Shown piece after piece: positions 7,797 to 16,993 of a DNA stretch of 64,000 nucleotides (within the stretch, counting starts at the first letter, position 1; the number at the start of each line of letters is the position of its first letter). A program made the translations under genes and the position numbers. The notes beneath the pieces were generated by a model. That model did not search any database. It saw nothing but the letters and a program-made list of their open reading frames with translations, and had not been told where the DNA came from. This stretch comes from Arthrobacter sp. PGP41 (GTDB lineage Bacteria; Actinomycetota; Actinomycetes; Actinomycetales; Micrococcaceae): positions 992,001 to 1,056,000 of the forward strand of contig NZ_CP026514.1 in NCBI RefSeq assembly GCF_002953935.1. Reading direction: 5' to 3'.

Positions 7797-9041
7797 CTAG
7801 CGGAGCGTCCTGAAGAAGGTCCGGACGTCGTCCACGTAGGTGTCCGGCACCTCGAGCGGGGCGAAGTGGCCGCCGTCGTCGTGCACGCGGTACTGCTGGA
7901 CGTTAAAGTACTTCTCGGTCCAGCTCCGTGGCGGCTTGTAGATTTCGCCCGGGTAGATGCCGATGGCGGTCGGCGCCCCTACTACCGGGAACCTGTCGTG
8001 GGAGGGCTTCCAGGGGTTGCCGCGGCACTCCCAGTAGTAGCGCGAGGAGGTGCCGCCGGTGTTGGTGAGGAAGTACACGGCGGCGGTGGTGACCAGATCC
8101 TCCTTGGGCCACACGCGCTCAAAGGCTTCGGTGCCCTGGCCGCGCTCCTCGAGGCCCCAGAAGTAACGCTTCTCCGTGATCCAGGCCAGCTGGGCTGCGG
8201 GGGAGTCGGCCACGAGGGCTGCAAGCGTCTGGGGCTTCGTCAACTGGATTTCGCCGTAGCCGCTCTCCTTCTGGACGAAGAGCTTGCCGCGTTCGAACCA
8301 GCCCTTCTCATCCGCGTCGTTGTACTCGCTCTCGTCCGGGAGTCCGAGGAAGGGGTCGTACTTCACGCCCGGAGGGGCGTCGGGATGTTCGGCGAGATAG
8401 TGGCTCATCTGGGCCGGGAAGTGCGTGTAGACGCCGTAGACGTCCTGCTCATATTTGTGGCCGTGCTGCTGGGCGATGAGGGCGCCCCAGTCGCCGCCGG
8501 CCGTTGCGTATTTCTCATAGCCGAGGACGTCCTTCATGAGGGCATTCTCCAGGTCCGCGGTCCGCCACCAGTTCCAGCCCGGTTCGGTCAGGGGCGAGGA
8601 GAAGCCATAACCCGGGAGCGAGATGAGGACGACGTCGAAGGCGTCCGCCGGGTCGCCTCCGAAGCTCGCCGGGTCGGAGAGCGGTCCGATGACCTTACGG
8701 AGGTCCCAAAAAGTCCAGGGCCAGCCGTGGTGGATGAGCAGCGGCATGGGGTTCGGCCCCTTGCCCTTGACGTGGATGAAGTGGAGCGGAACGCCCATGA
8801 GTTCCGTTTTGAAGTGCGGCAGTTCGTTCATGCGCCGCTCGACGTCCCGCCAGTCGTATTCGTGGATCCAGTAATCGACGAGCTGCTTGTGGTAGTCGGT
8901 GTTGTATCCGTACCGCCAGTCGTCATTGGCGAAGTCCACGGGATATCGGGTGCGGCGGAGCCGCTCGTCCATATCCTTGAGGTCCTCATCCGGGATCGAG
9001 ATGGTGAAGGGGGTGACCCCGCCTTCGTTGTGCGCAGCCAT
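7797..9041 (-). CDS. epoxide-hydrolase family alpha/beta hydrolase (EHN type)
   Basis: A 414-residue protein with the N-terminal epoxide-hydrolase (EHN) domain over roughly residues 10-115 and an alpha/beta-hydrolase core. Visible catalytic elements: oxyanion HGWPW (105-109), nucleophile Asp184 in GGDWGAL, and base His392 in DDGGHFAPLE. The size fits microsomal/juvenile-hormone-type epoxide hydrolases. GGAGG precedes the ATG. It is 41 bases downstream of the BKACE gene and ends at a terminator, so these two form one transcript. The physiological substrate is unknown; being in a polyol-type region, it may act on a pathway intermediate or on an ester or lactone rather than an epoxide. Confidence 0.9.
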   Translation of the reverse strand: MAAHNEGGVTPFTISIPDEDLKDMDERLRRTRYPVDFANDDWRYGYNTDYHKQLVDYWIHEYDWRDVERRMNELPHFKTELMGVPLHFIHVKGKGPNPMPLLIHHGWPWTFWDLRKVIGPLSDPASFGGDPADAFDVVLISLPGYGFSSPLTEPGWNWWRTADLENALMKDVLGYEKYATAGGDWGALIAQQHGHKYEQDVYGVYTHFPAQMSHYLAEHPDAPPGVKYDPFLGLPDESEYNDADEKGWFERGKLFVQKESGYGEIQLTKPQTLAALVADSPAAQLAWITEKRYFWGLEERGQGTEAFERVWPKEDLVTTAAVYFLTNTGGTSSRYYWECRGNPWKPSHDRFPVVGAPTAIGIYPGEIYKPPRSWTEKYFNVQQYRVHDDGGHFAPLEVPDTYVDDVRTFFRTLR

Positions 9042-9082
9042 TGCGCCTCCTCGTGAAAAATAGATGGTTGGGTTTGACGTGC

Positions 9083-10030
9083 TCAGGTGATGTTGTACAG
9101 GGCCCGCGCTTCTTCATGGGTTGCGATGGGCCGGCCCACCTCCCGCGCGATCTCCTGGGCCTGCTGGAGGAGCTCGAGGTTGGTGGGGTTGCGGGCCGGA
9201 TCGTAAAAGAGCTCCAAGCCGGTCTTGATGTGGCCGCCGAGCTCGATGGCCCGGCGGAGGATGGCGGTGTCATCGAGGGCGCCCTGTCCCCAGATCGAGA
9301 TGTACCAGGGGTGCCTGACCTTGGCTTCCTCAATCATCGTGAGGTAGTAGTAAAGGCTCTCAAGGCTCGGTTTCATGCCGTTGGTGCCGATCGGTTCCAT
9401 GGCGGTGAGACCGTAGTCTCCGATGAGGTAGAAGTCCCACATGGAGCCCTGCGTCGACAGGCCCCGGTTGACGTAGTGCATGGCGTGGCGCAGGTGGCCT
9501 GGCTCGTACACGCCGAACACCATGGCCAGGTCCCTTTCGCGGAACATTTTGACCTGGCTTGCCACGCGCTGGTAGTTGAATCCGAACTCCGGTCCGGAGA
9601 GGTAGCCTTCCTCGTCTTCCTCGACGGCGAAAAGCGTCAGGCCGGTGTCCACGCAGCCGATGCGTACGTTGCCGCCCTCGTACAGGTGCGGCACGTGCTC
9701 GAGCCCGTTTTCGTGGGGCAGCAGCCGGAGGTTGTTGCAGGTGGTGGGGTACCACGTGATGTCCGGGTGCTTCTCGAGGACCCGGTCCCAGGTGCGCATG
9801 TAGTCTTTGTAGGCGTTCTCCCCGAGCAGGTCGAAGCTGGTGTTGTGCGCATGGATCGCCCCGGCGCCTGCCTCCCAGCACCTGATCGCGTCTTCCGCGA
9901 TTTCCTCGTAGGTGATGGGTGTGTTCGGGTTCATCTCCTTGGTGCGGATGCCGTTGATGTGGGACTCGATAACGACCGGGTAGTCCCAGTTCGGTTTCAT
10001 GTCGGCGTATTTGTCGAGGGCGGTGGACAC
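9083..10030 (-). CDS. BKACE-family (DUF849) beta-keto acid cleavage enzyme
   Basis: A 315-residue TIM-barrel zinc enzyme of the family that condenses beta-keto acids with acetyl-CoA and splits them to acetoacetate and a new acyl-CoA. The zinc-binding HxH is visible as AIHAHN (His60, His62); Glu22 and the C-terminal KTGLEL segment also fit the family. Residues 35-45 (NTPITYEEIA) match the usual TPEEIA helix. GTG start with AGGAGG 5 bases upstream. It is the first gene of a two-gene transcript with the epoxide-hydrolase family gene, downstream of the SorC regulator on the same strand. Confidence 0.9.
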   Translation of the reverse strand: MSTALDKYADMKPNWDYPVVIESHINGIRTKEMNPNTPITYEEIAEDAIRCWEAGAGAIHAHNTSFDLLGENAYKDYMRTWDRVLEKHPDITWYPTTCNNLRLLPHENGLEHVPHLYEGGNVRIGCVDTGLTLFAVEEDEEGYLSGPEFGFNYQRVASQVKMFRERDLAMVFGVYEPGHLRHAMHYVNRGLSTQGSMWDFYLIGDYGLTAMEPIGTNGMKPSLESLYYYLTMIEEAKVRHPWYISIWGQGALDDTAILRRAIELGGHIKTGLELFYDPARNPTNLELLQQAQEIAREVGRPIATHEEARALYNIT

Positions 10031-10176
10031 GGTACCTCCTGCAGGTGGCGTGGCGCCGATTCACGCTAGTCAGCCGCAGGGGTGTGAATCGATATGCGCA
10101 CTTCTAATGAATATGCAATCGATCATGGGACGTACGTCACACCGTTGTCAATAGGTGCCCGGTATCGCGGGCGGTT
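10031..10176 (-). promoter_or_regulatory. promoter region of the BKACE gene with repeated AATCGAT motifs
   Basis: The gap between the SorC-regulator stop and the BKACE start is AT-rich and holds GAATCGATATGC (about 10086) and ATATGCAATCGATC (about 10111), i.e. two AATCGAT elements with ATATGC beside each. The TATGCAA element resembles the AT-rich motifs upstream of the other two transcripts. Use as an operator is an inference. Confidence 0.4.
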
Positions 10177-11211
10177 TTAGGCTTTCGAGGCGGCCGTCCG
10201 CCGCCGCGGGGTTGACTGCGCGGGCTTTAGGTCCGCGGCCGCCTTGCGGTCCGCCGAAGCCGTGTCGACAAGGAAGCGCGCGGTGGCCGCGTCCGTGACC
10301 AGCGTGTCCACCCACCCGCCGGCCGCTGCTGCCCTGATGGCCCGGTGCTTTCGGGCGCCGCCGGCTACCGCCCACCGGTGCCGGGCGTTGCGAAGCTGCT
10401 CCCGGGTGATGCCGACCACCAGGTCCTCGAGTTCCGAGTCGATCGGGTTCCCGTCGGCGTCGAGGAAGTGCAGGCAGACTTCCCCAACCGCCCCGAGTGC
10501 ACGCACACGGGCGAACTGCTCGTCCGAGAAGAAATTGTCCCCCGGGCGCAGGTCCGGATCGATCTCGTCAGCGCCGATGCCCACCAGTGCCAGATCCACC
10601 GAGTCGAGCATCTGCAGTGCTTCCCGGGCATGCGGATCGCCGCTCAGCAGGAGTTCCTTCATCTCCGGGCTTGCTGCCACGCCGGGCGTCCGGAGGAAAA
10701 CGGGCTGCGCCCCGGTGAGGGCGGCGAACTGCTGGGTGGACCGTGCCGTGGCGTGCTGCAGCGAGGGCGGGCCGAGGTCGCCCAGCGTTTCGACGACGTG
10801 CTTGCACCGGGTGCGCATGGGCAGCATGGTGTCGATCATCATCCGCATCGTCTTGCTCCAGGAGGTCAACGCGATCGTGCTCACCTCGAAGGCCACGTCC
10901 TGCAAAAGGGAGGCCATCGTGTGCGCCAGGTCCTTGCCCAGCTCCTGCTCGTTGTCGCTGACCGCGTCGATGATGTGGACCTCGCTGAGTCCGTACAGCG
11001 CCTCCACGCGTTCCTCAAGCTCCGCATGGATATGCGGGGGAACAGCCACCACGGTCCGCACGATCGACGCGTCCTCGGCCTGGGCCAGCAGCCTCGACAC
11101 CCGGGATTGCGAAATCTGCAGACGTTTGGCGATATCCGTCTGGCGCATCTCGTGGGTATGGTAAAGGCGCGCAACCTTGATCATCAGTCGCTGCGCGTCG
11201 ATGTCATTCAT
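10177..11211 (-). CDS. SorC/DeoR-family transcriptional regulator
   Basis: A 344-residue regulator with an N-terminal helix-turn-helix (about 22-45: MRQTDIAKRLQISQSRVSRLL) and a C-terminal sugar-phosphate-binding domain (LALVGIGADE, GEVCLHFLDADGNPI, AVAGGARKHRAI). Proteins of this family sense phosphorylated sugars or polyols; EryD of erythritol catabolism is one. GGAG precedes ATG 11211. It is divergent from the GlpD/kinase operon and co-oriented with the BKACE, epoxide hydrolase and importer transcripts, so it probably controls all of them. The C-terminus ends in a basic tail (TPRRRTAASKA). Confidence 0.92.
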   Translation of the reverse strand: MNDIDAQRLMIKVARLYHTHEMRQTDIAKRLQISQSRVSRLLAQAEDASIVRTVVAVPPHIHAELEERVEALYGLSEVHIIDAVSDNEQELGKDLAHTMASLLQDVAFEVSTIALTSWSKTMRMMIDTMLPMRTRCKHVVETLGDLGPPSLQHATARSTQQFAALTGAQPVFLRTPGVAASPEMKELLLSGDPHAREALQMLDSVDLALVGIGADEIDPDLRPGDNFFSDEQFARVRALGAVGEVCLHFLDADGNPIDSELEDLVVGITREQLRNARHRWAVAGGARKHRAIRAAAAGGWVDTLVTDAATARFLVDTASADRKAAADLKPAQSTPRRRTAASKA

Positions 11212-11342
11212 TGGACTCCTTCTTTTGCTCCGCCCATCTTATGGCCCCCTTGACACGTGACTTGGGGCACATAACACTTGTAAATGGAAATGCAGCTTGC
11301 AAATATTTATTCTATTGCTTATGGGGCTGGAAGGGAAGCGCT
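11212..11342. promoter_or_regulatory. divergent promoter region between SorC regulator and polyol operon
   Basis: A 131-base region, AT-rich at its right end, with ACTTGTAAATGG, GCTTGCAAATATTTATTC and TATTGCTTATGG. The TTGTAAA/TTGCAAA half-sites are about 20 bases apart (two helical turns), as expected for a multimeric SorC regulator. The second overlaps the likely core promoter of the gene at 11343. Binding is inferred. Confidence 0.5.
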
Positions 11343-12980
11343 ATGGAGGAGTTCAGCACTCCGTTCGACGTCGTCGTCGTAGGGGCAGGGATTAACGGCC
11401 TGGGAATCGCACGGGATGCAGCGCTCAGGGGGCTGCGGGTTGTCTTGCTCGAGCAGGATGACATCTGCAGCGGCGTCTCCGCGTGGTCCGGACGGCTTGT
11501 CCACGGAGGACTGCGGTACCTCGAACACCGCGACTTCGCGCTGGTCCGCGAATCGTTGCGTGAGCGCGAGCTCCTCTTCCGGCTTGCGCCCCACCTGGTC
11601 AAACCGCTCCGGCTCATCATGCCGCTGAGCTCGCACAGCCGCCGTCCCGCCTGGCTGATCCGGATCGGCATGTTCCTGTATGACGCCTTGTCCTTCGACA
11701 AGAAGACGCAGGGGCACGAGGTCCTGAACCGGGACGCGATCCTTCGCCGTTTCCCGGGCATTGAACCCGGCGGCCTCCGCGGGGCAGTGGTCTTCACGGA
11801 CGGACAGGTTGAGTATGCGGAGCGGCTCTGCACCGAGGTGGCCCTTGCGGCAGCCGGAGCCGGCGCCGTGATCCGGACCAAGGCGCGGGTCGAGGAACCT
11901 GTCCTGGAAGGCGGACGGGTTGTCGGCGTGCGCTACCGGAACACCCTGACCGATGAAATGCATGAGGTCCGTGCACCGATCGTCCTCAACGTGGCCGGGC
12001 CGTGGATTGACCGGATCTTCCGCCGCGGCGCGCCGGACCAGCCGCGCCTGAATGGCGGCACCAAGGGCAGCCACCTGATCGTGGATCCCTTCCCGGGAGC
12101 CCCGGACGACGTCGTTTACTACGAGTCCAAGACTGACGGCCGGCTTGTCCTCGTGATCCCGTGGATGGGCCGCTACCTCATCGGAACAACGGACCTCCGG
12201 TTCGACGACGATCCCGGCGAGGCCCGTTGCGACGCCGACGAGATGGACTACCTGCTGGGCGAGGTCAATGAACTCATCCCAAGCGCAAACCTCACGCCCG
12301 CTGACGTCCTTTTCACCTATTCCGGGGTGCGCCCACTGCCCTACGCACCTGATGTGGAAGAGTGGGAGATCCCCCGGAGCCATGTTCTCCACGACCACGC
12401 CCCGGACCTGCCCGGGCTCATCACCGTGGTGGGCGGGAAACTGACCACCTATCGCCAGCTTGCCGAAGACGCGGTGGACGACGTCTTCAAGCGCCTCGGA
12501 CGCAGGAGCCCGAAGTGCGTGACGGCCAGCCTCCCGCTCCCCGGGGCAGCGGGTGATTTCGGTGCTGCGCGGGCCGCGCTGGGCCGGGAAGGCCTCGACC
12601 GGCGGACGATTGAACGGCTGCTGGCCCTGTACGGGACGCGGGCACTGGACGTCATCGCCGAAGCGGACGCCACCGGTGCGGGCCACCCCGTCCTCGATCC
12701 CGCAACGGGTGCGCTGGAGGCCGAGATCCTCCTCGCCGTGCGGCGTGAGTTCGCCCAGACGCTCACCGATGTCCTGGCACGCCGGATGCTCCTGGCCTTC
12801 GAGCCGGGACATGGCCTCGACGTGGTCGGACGGGCCGCTGCAGTCATGGGTGCCGAATGCGGCTGGGACCAGGCGCGCCAGGCGGCCGAAGTCCGCGGCT
12901 ACCGCGAATGGCTGGAACGGCTTGCGGTGCCCACCCGCGCCGCGCAGGGCCGGCCCGCAGTGGAGGGCTCCACGCCGTGA
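11343..12980 (+). CDS. GlpD-like FAD-dependent polyol-phosphate dehydrogenase 1
   Basis: A 545-residue flavoprotein. The Rossmann motif is VVVVGAGINGLG (Gly14, 16, 19), followed by the family segment SGRLVHGGLRYLE and the GxR/GGK region (TVVGGKLTTYR). A C-terminal GlpD domain is present. It would oxidise glycerol-3-phosphate or a related polyol phosphate at the membrane, passing electrons to quinone. I chose ATG 11343 (GGAAGGGAAG upstream); the frame is open further left but without a start site. Its stop overlaps the kinase start (GTGA). A second, divergent homologue lies 4 kb on, which argues for oxidation at two positions or of two substrates rather than simple glycerol use. Confidence 0.9.
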   Translation: MEEFSTPFDVVVVGAGINGLGIARDAALRGLRVVLLEQDDICSGVSAWSGRLVHGGLRYLEHRDFALVRESLRERELLFRLAPHLVKPLRLIMPLSSHSRRPAWLIRIGMFLYDALSFDKKTQGHEVLNRDAILRRFPGIEPGGLRGAVVFTDGQVEYAERLCTEVALAAAGAGAVIRTKARVEEPVLEGGRVVGVRYRNTLTDEMHEVRAPIVLNVAGPWIDRIFRRGAPDQPRLNGGTKGSHLIVDPFPGAPDDVVYYESKTDGRLVLVIPWMGRYLIGTTDLRFDDDPGEARCDADEMDYLLGEVNELIPSANLTPADVLFTYSGVRPLPYAPDVEEWEIPRSHVLHDHAPDLPGLITVVGGKLTTYRQLAEDAVDDVFKRLGRRSPKCVTASLPLPGAAGDFGAARAALGREGLDRRTIERLLALYGTRALDVIAEADATGAGHPVLDPATGALEAEILLAVRREFAQTLTDVLARRMLLAFEPGHGLDVVGRAAAVMGAECGWDQARQAAEVRGYREWLERLAVPTRAAQGRPAVEGSTP

Positions 12981-14488
12981 GCGCCCGGTACGTCCTGGCA
13001 CTGGACGAAGGCTCGACGAGCGCACGTGCAGTACTGGTCTCCCTTGACGGAATGATCGTGGCGGAGGCCCGCCACCCGGTGACTCCCCTTTTCCCGAAGC
13101 CGCGGTGGGTTGAACTCGACCCCGTCGCGCTGTGGGAGGCCCAGCGGAACAGCATGCAGGCTGTCATGGCCAAGGTGGGCGCCACGACGGACGATCTGGC
13201 CGCCGTCGGAATCACTACCCACCGGGAGTCCTGCCTCCTGTGGGACCGCCGGACTGGGAAGCCCGTCCACAACGCGATCATGTGGATGTCCAAGCAGACG
13301 GACGGAATCGTCCAGCGCTGGAGTACGGACGGCCTTGACCCGGAGTTCCGGCAGCGGACCGGGCTCTTCAACGATTCCTTCTTCAGCGCGGCCAAACTCG
13401 CCTGGGTGCTGGAGAATGTGCCCGGAGTCAGGGAACGCGCCCAGCGCGGGGAGCTTGCCGCCGGCACAGTGGATACGTGGCTGCTGTGGCAGCTGACCGG
13501 AGGCCGGTCGCATTTCACGGACCACAGTGAGGCATCCCGGACGGCGCTGTTCTCCCTTGAAACACGCGACTGGGACGAGAAGCTTCTCGAGGCCTGCGGC
13601 ATCCCTGCCCGCCTGCTGCCCCCCGCCCTGCCGTCCGATTCGCACTTCGGCGACATGCGGCCGGCCGACGTCGGCCTTCCGGGGACGTCCAGCGTGCCCG
13701 TCATGGCGATCATGGGTGACCAACAGGCGGGGATGTTCGGCCAGGCATGTTTTGAGGGTGGGTCGGTAAAGAACACCTACGGCACCGCCGGCGTCCTGAC
13801 AGCCAACAGCGGCCAGGCCCCCGCGATCCTGGACGGCCTCACCGCCAGCGTCGGCTGGACGGCGGGCGGAACAACCGCCTATGAAATCGAAGGCGTTGTG
13901 TTCCACTGCGGCCAGACGCTGCAGTGGATGCGGGAGCGCCTGGGGATCCTTTCCGCCGATACCGACCTCGAGGAACTGGGACGGAGGGTGCCGGACACCG
14001 GAGGTGTCTACATAGTCCCGGCATTCGCCGGCCTGTGTGCGCCGCACTGGTCCCGGGACAGCAAGGCGAGCATCGTCGGGCTGACACTGGAGAGCAGCGC
14101 CGAGCATATTGTCCGGGCCGGCATCGAGGCGATGGCCTACCAGACGCGGGACAACATCGATGTGCTCGTGGCTGGGGGAAACCCGGTTCCCGAGCTTAAG
14201 GTCGACGGCGGCGCGGCGCGCAGCAACCTGCTCTGCCAGTTCCAGGCGGACATCCTCGGCGTTCCCGTGCTTCGCCCCACCGAGCTGGAGCGCACGGCGT
14301 TGGGGGTAGCCCACCTGGCCGGGATGGGCGCAGGGCTCTGGGGCCGCGACGACCTGGCGACCGGTTGGCATCTCGACCGGGTGTTCGAACCGGCGATGTC
14401 CGCGGACCGGCGCGAGGAGCTGTATGCAGGCTGGTGTGACGCCGTGAGGACCGTGACCGGGCGGAATCCGGGTCCCGGAACGCTGTGA
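12977..14488 (+). CDS. FGGY-family polyol kinase (glycerol-kinase-like)
   Basis: A 503-residue ATP-dependent kinase. The N-terminal phosphate loop reads LALDEGSTSARAV where glycerol kinases usually have ALDQGTTSSR. The substrate region reads THRESCLLWDR (normally NQRETTVVWD) and MWMSKQT (normally VWQDRRT); GDQQAGMFGQ with the catalytic Asp and KNTYGT are kept. Thus the fold is GlpK/EryA-like but several substrate-contact positions differ, so a substrate other than glycerol is likely. GTG 12977 overlaps the previous stop; a 4-bp overlap also joins it to the next gene. Confidence 0.88.
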   Translation: MSARYVLALDEGSTSARAVLVSLDGMIVAEARHPVTPLFPKPRWVELDPVALWEAQRNSMQAVMAKVGATTDDLAAVGITTHRESCLLWDRRTGKPVHNAIMWMSKQTDGIVQRWSTDGLDPEFRQRTGLFNDSFFSAAKLAWVLENVPGVRERAQRGELAAGTVDTWLLWQLTGGRSHFTDHSEASRTALFSLETRDWDEKLLEACGIPARLLPPALPSDSHFGDMRPADVGLPGTSSVPVMAIMGDQQAGMFGQACFEGGSVKNTYGTAGVLTANSGQAPAILDGLTASVGWTAGGTTAYEIEGVVFHCGQTLQWMRERLGILSADTDLEELGRRVPDTGGVYIVPAFAGLCAPHWSRDSKASIVGLTLESSAEHIVRAGIEAMAYQTRDNIDVLVAGGNPVPELKVDGGAARSNLLCQFQADILGVPVLRPTELERTALGVAHLAGMGAGLWGRDDLATGWHLDRVFEPAMSADRREELYAGWCDAVRTVTGRNPGPGTL

Positions 14489-15285
14489 ACGGCGAGCATC
14501 CGCCGTTCGGTTCCGGCTTCATCCGGCTGGTCCGCGATCCGAAACCGCGCTCCGGCCCGGAGGACATGGAGTTCATCGCCGGGCGGCTCCGTGCGCTCTC
14601 CTCCGCCTCAGCCGGTGAGCTGAACTTCTCCTTGCCGCTTCCGACGGCGGCCTTCAGCCGCCGGGATTCGCTCCGCCCCGGGTACCCAAAAGCCCGTGAC
14701 CTCCTGGCAGCGCACGGTTACGAACCGATCATCCGGCCAGTGGGGGGACACCTGGCGCTGTACGGTTTTGGTGACCTGGTGGTCCACCTCTGGGCGCCGC
14801 ACCCGGACCCGCGGCGCTCGATCAAGGAACGCTTCGAATCCTTCGGCCACCACACCGCCACGGCCCTCCGGGACCTCGGGGCCGATGCGCGCATAGGTGC
14901 CGTGCCGGGCGAATACTGCACCGGCGAATTCAGCGTCAACCACGCCGGGCGCGCCAAACTGGCCGGCACCGGGCAGCGCCTGACCAAGGACGGCTATCTG
15001 TTTAGCGCCGTCGTCATGGTTGAGGATGCGGGCCCGGCCCGGGCGGCCCTTGAGGAGGCATACGCACTCCTGGGCCTCGACTTCCGCCCCGAATCCGTCG
15101 GCTGCGTTGCCGATGCCGTGCAGGGAGCCACCGTGGACGACGTCCGCGAAGCCCTGGCCGGCACGCTGATGCCCCAGCTTCAGCCGGCAGCGCGTGCCGG
15201 CTTCACGCCCACGGAGTTCCGTGCCGAGCGTGCCATCGACCCCCATTCGCCTTACACCCTGTCGGGAGCCATCCGTGTCCACTGA
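14485..15285 (+). CDS. lipoate-protein ligase A-like protein
   Basis: A 266-residue protein of the LplA/LipB/BirA fold. Family marks: RPVGGHLALYGFGDLVVHLW (residues 84-103, matching the RRxTGGG...GDL motif) and RAKLAGTGQRLTKDG (156-170), where Lys158 is the candidate catalytic lysine. The usual RR.SGGG reads RPVGGH, a variant. It would attach or transfer lipoyl/octanoyl groups to a carrier domain. GTG 14485 overlaps the kinase stop, placing it inside a polyol operon, which is unusual. It may be an octanoyl/lipoyl transferase working with the LipA encoded two genes later. Confidence 0.85.
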   Translation: MNGEHPPFGSGFIRLVRDPKPRSGPEDMEFIAGRLRALSSASAGELNFSLPLPTAAFSRRDSLRPGYPKARDLLAAHGYEPIIRPVGGHLALYGFGDLVVHLWAPHPDPRRSIKERFESFGHHTATALRDLGADARIGAVPGEYCTGEFSVNHAGRAKLAGTGQRLTKDGYLFSAVVMVEDAGPARAALEEAYALLGLDFRPESVGCVADAVQGATVDDVREALAGTLMPQLQPAARAGFTPTEFRAERAIDPHSPYTLSGAIRVH

Positions 15286-16993
15286 CCACTCCGTCCGGTC
15301 CACTGTCCGGGCCCTTAAAGACCATCCGCGCGCCCGCGTCCTCATCATCGGCGGCGGCATCAACGGCGTCGGCACCTTCCGTGACCTTGCGCTGCAGGGC
15401 GTCGAGGTGGCCCTCGTAGAGCGCGGCGACTTCTGCCAGGGCGCCTCCGGGGCCTCGTCCCACATGATCCACGGCGGAATCCGTTACCTCGAGAACGGCG
15501 AGTTCCGCCTGGTGCACGAATCAGTGGTCGAGCGGAACCGGCTCCTGCGCATCGCACCGCACTACGTCAAGCCGCTGCAGACCACCATCCCGGTGTTCTC
15601 GACGTTCTCGGGGCTGCTGAACGCCCCGCTTCGCTTCATCACGCACCGCTCAGGCAAACCGCAGGAACGCGGGGCGCTCCTGGTGAAGGTGGGCCTGAGC
15701 CTCTATGACGCGTTCTCCCGGCGCGGCGGGACGGTCCCGCGGCACCGGTTCGTGGGCCGCAAACGCTCCCTGGCGGAGTTACCCGCCCTGCGGCCGGACG
15801 TTAAATACACCGCCACGTATTTCGACGCCTCGGTCCATGACCCCGAGCGGCTGACCCTGGACGCGCTCCGGGACGGACTTGAAGCCGGGCCCCACGCACG
15901 CGCCGCGAACTACGTGTCGTTCGTCGGAACGCACGACGGCGGCGCCCGCCTCCGCGATGAGCTCACCGGTGCGGAATTCACCTTCGCCGCGGACGTCGTC
16001 GTAAACATGACCGGCGCGTGGGTGGACGCGACCAATGGAGCCCTGGGATCGCCGTCGCGCTTCATGGGCGGGACCAAGGGCTCGCACATCGTCTTGGACC
16101 ACCCCGGGCTGCTGGCCGCCACCGGCGGCCGCGAGATCTTCTTCGAGCACAGCGACGGACGGATAGTCCTCATCTACCCCATGGGCGGCCGCGTGCTGGT
16201 GGGCACCACAGACGTGGACGCGGGGGAGGACCTCGAGCCCGTCTGCACGGACGCCGAAATCCAGTATTTCTTCGACCTCATCCGCCACGTGTTCCCCACC
16301 GTGGCAGTGGATCGGAAGGACATCGTCCATACGTTCTCCGGGGTCCGGCCCCTGCCGCGGCATGACGACACCGCCCCGGGCTTCGTGTCCCGGGACTACC
16401 GCATCGAACGCTCTGTCCTGCCCGGAACCGACCGGCCCGTCCTGAGCATCGTCGGGGGAAAATGGACCACCTTCCGGGCATTGTCCGAGCAGGTGGCCGA
16501 CGAGGTCCTGGGACTGCTCGGGCGGGTGCGCTCCGTGGATACACGGAACCTGCCCGTCGGCGGAGGACGGGCCTATCCCCAGGACGACGCCGGCATCGAG
16601 GCCTGGATCGCTGCCCGCACCGGACCTCGGATCAGCGCGGACCGCGCCCGGACGCTCCTGGCCCGCTACGGCACCCGCGCCGACGACGTGCTGGCATTCC
16701 TTGCCCAAGGACAGGACGCCCCGCTGCGGAGCACCGCCGAGCTGAGCGTGCTTGAGCTCGCCTGGATGGCCGAGCACGAGCATGTAGCGCACGTCGCCGA
16801 TGTCCTGATTCGCCGGACCAGCCTGGCCTTCCGCGGCCTGGTCACCGCAGAACTCGCCCACGAGGTAGGTTCGCACCTGGCGCCCTGCCTCGGCTGGGAC
16901 GGCCGCCGGACCGAGCAGGAGGCGCAGGCAGCGTTGTCGCTCCTCGCCCAACGCCACCGGGCCGGCACGGCAATCTCGGGGGTGCTGCAATGA
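15275..16993 (+). CDS. GlpD-like FAD-dependent polyol-phosphate dehydrogenase 2
   Basis: A 572-residue homologue of the protein at 11343. FAD motif [10 protein letters not shown] (Gly26, 28, 31), then [21 protein letters not shown], and [13 protein letters not shown] near residue 395. GTG 15275 overlaps the ligase gene by 11 bases and its stop overlaps the LipA start, so translation is coupled throughout. Sequence differences from copy 1 ([10 protein letters not shown] versus AWSGRLVHGG) suggest different substrates. Confidence 0.88.
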   Translation: MSTDHSVRSTVRALKDHPRARVLIIGGGINGVGTFRDLALQGVEVALVERGDFCQGASGASSHMIHGGIRYLENGEFRLVHESVVERNRLLRIAPHYVKPLQTTIPVFSTFSGLLNAPLRFITHRSGKPQERGALLVKVGLSLYDAFSRRGGTVPRHRFVGRKRSLAELPALRPDVKYTATYFDASVHDPERLTLDALRDGLEAGPHARAANYVSFVGTHDGGARLRDELTGAEFTFAADVVVNMTGAWVDATNGALGSPSRFMGGTKGSHIVLDHPGLLAATGGREIFFEHSDGRIVLIYPMGGRVLVGTTDVDAGEDLEPVCTDAEIQYFFDLIRHVFPTVAVDRKDIVHTFSGVRPLPRHDDTAPGFVSRDYRIERSVLPGTDRPVLSIVGGKWTTFRALSEQVADEVLGLLGRVRSVDTRNLPVGGGRAYPQDDAGIEAWIAARTGPRISADRARTLLARYGTRADDVLAFLAQGQDAPLRSTAELSVLELAWMAEHEHVAHVADVLIRRTSLAFRGLVTAELAHEVGSHLAPCLGWDGRRTEQEAQAALSLLAQRHRAGTAISGVLQ

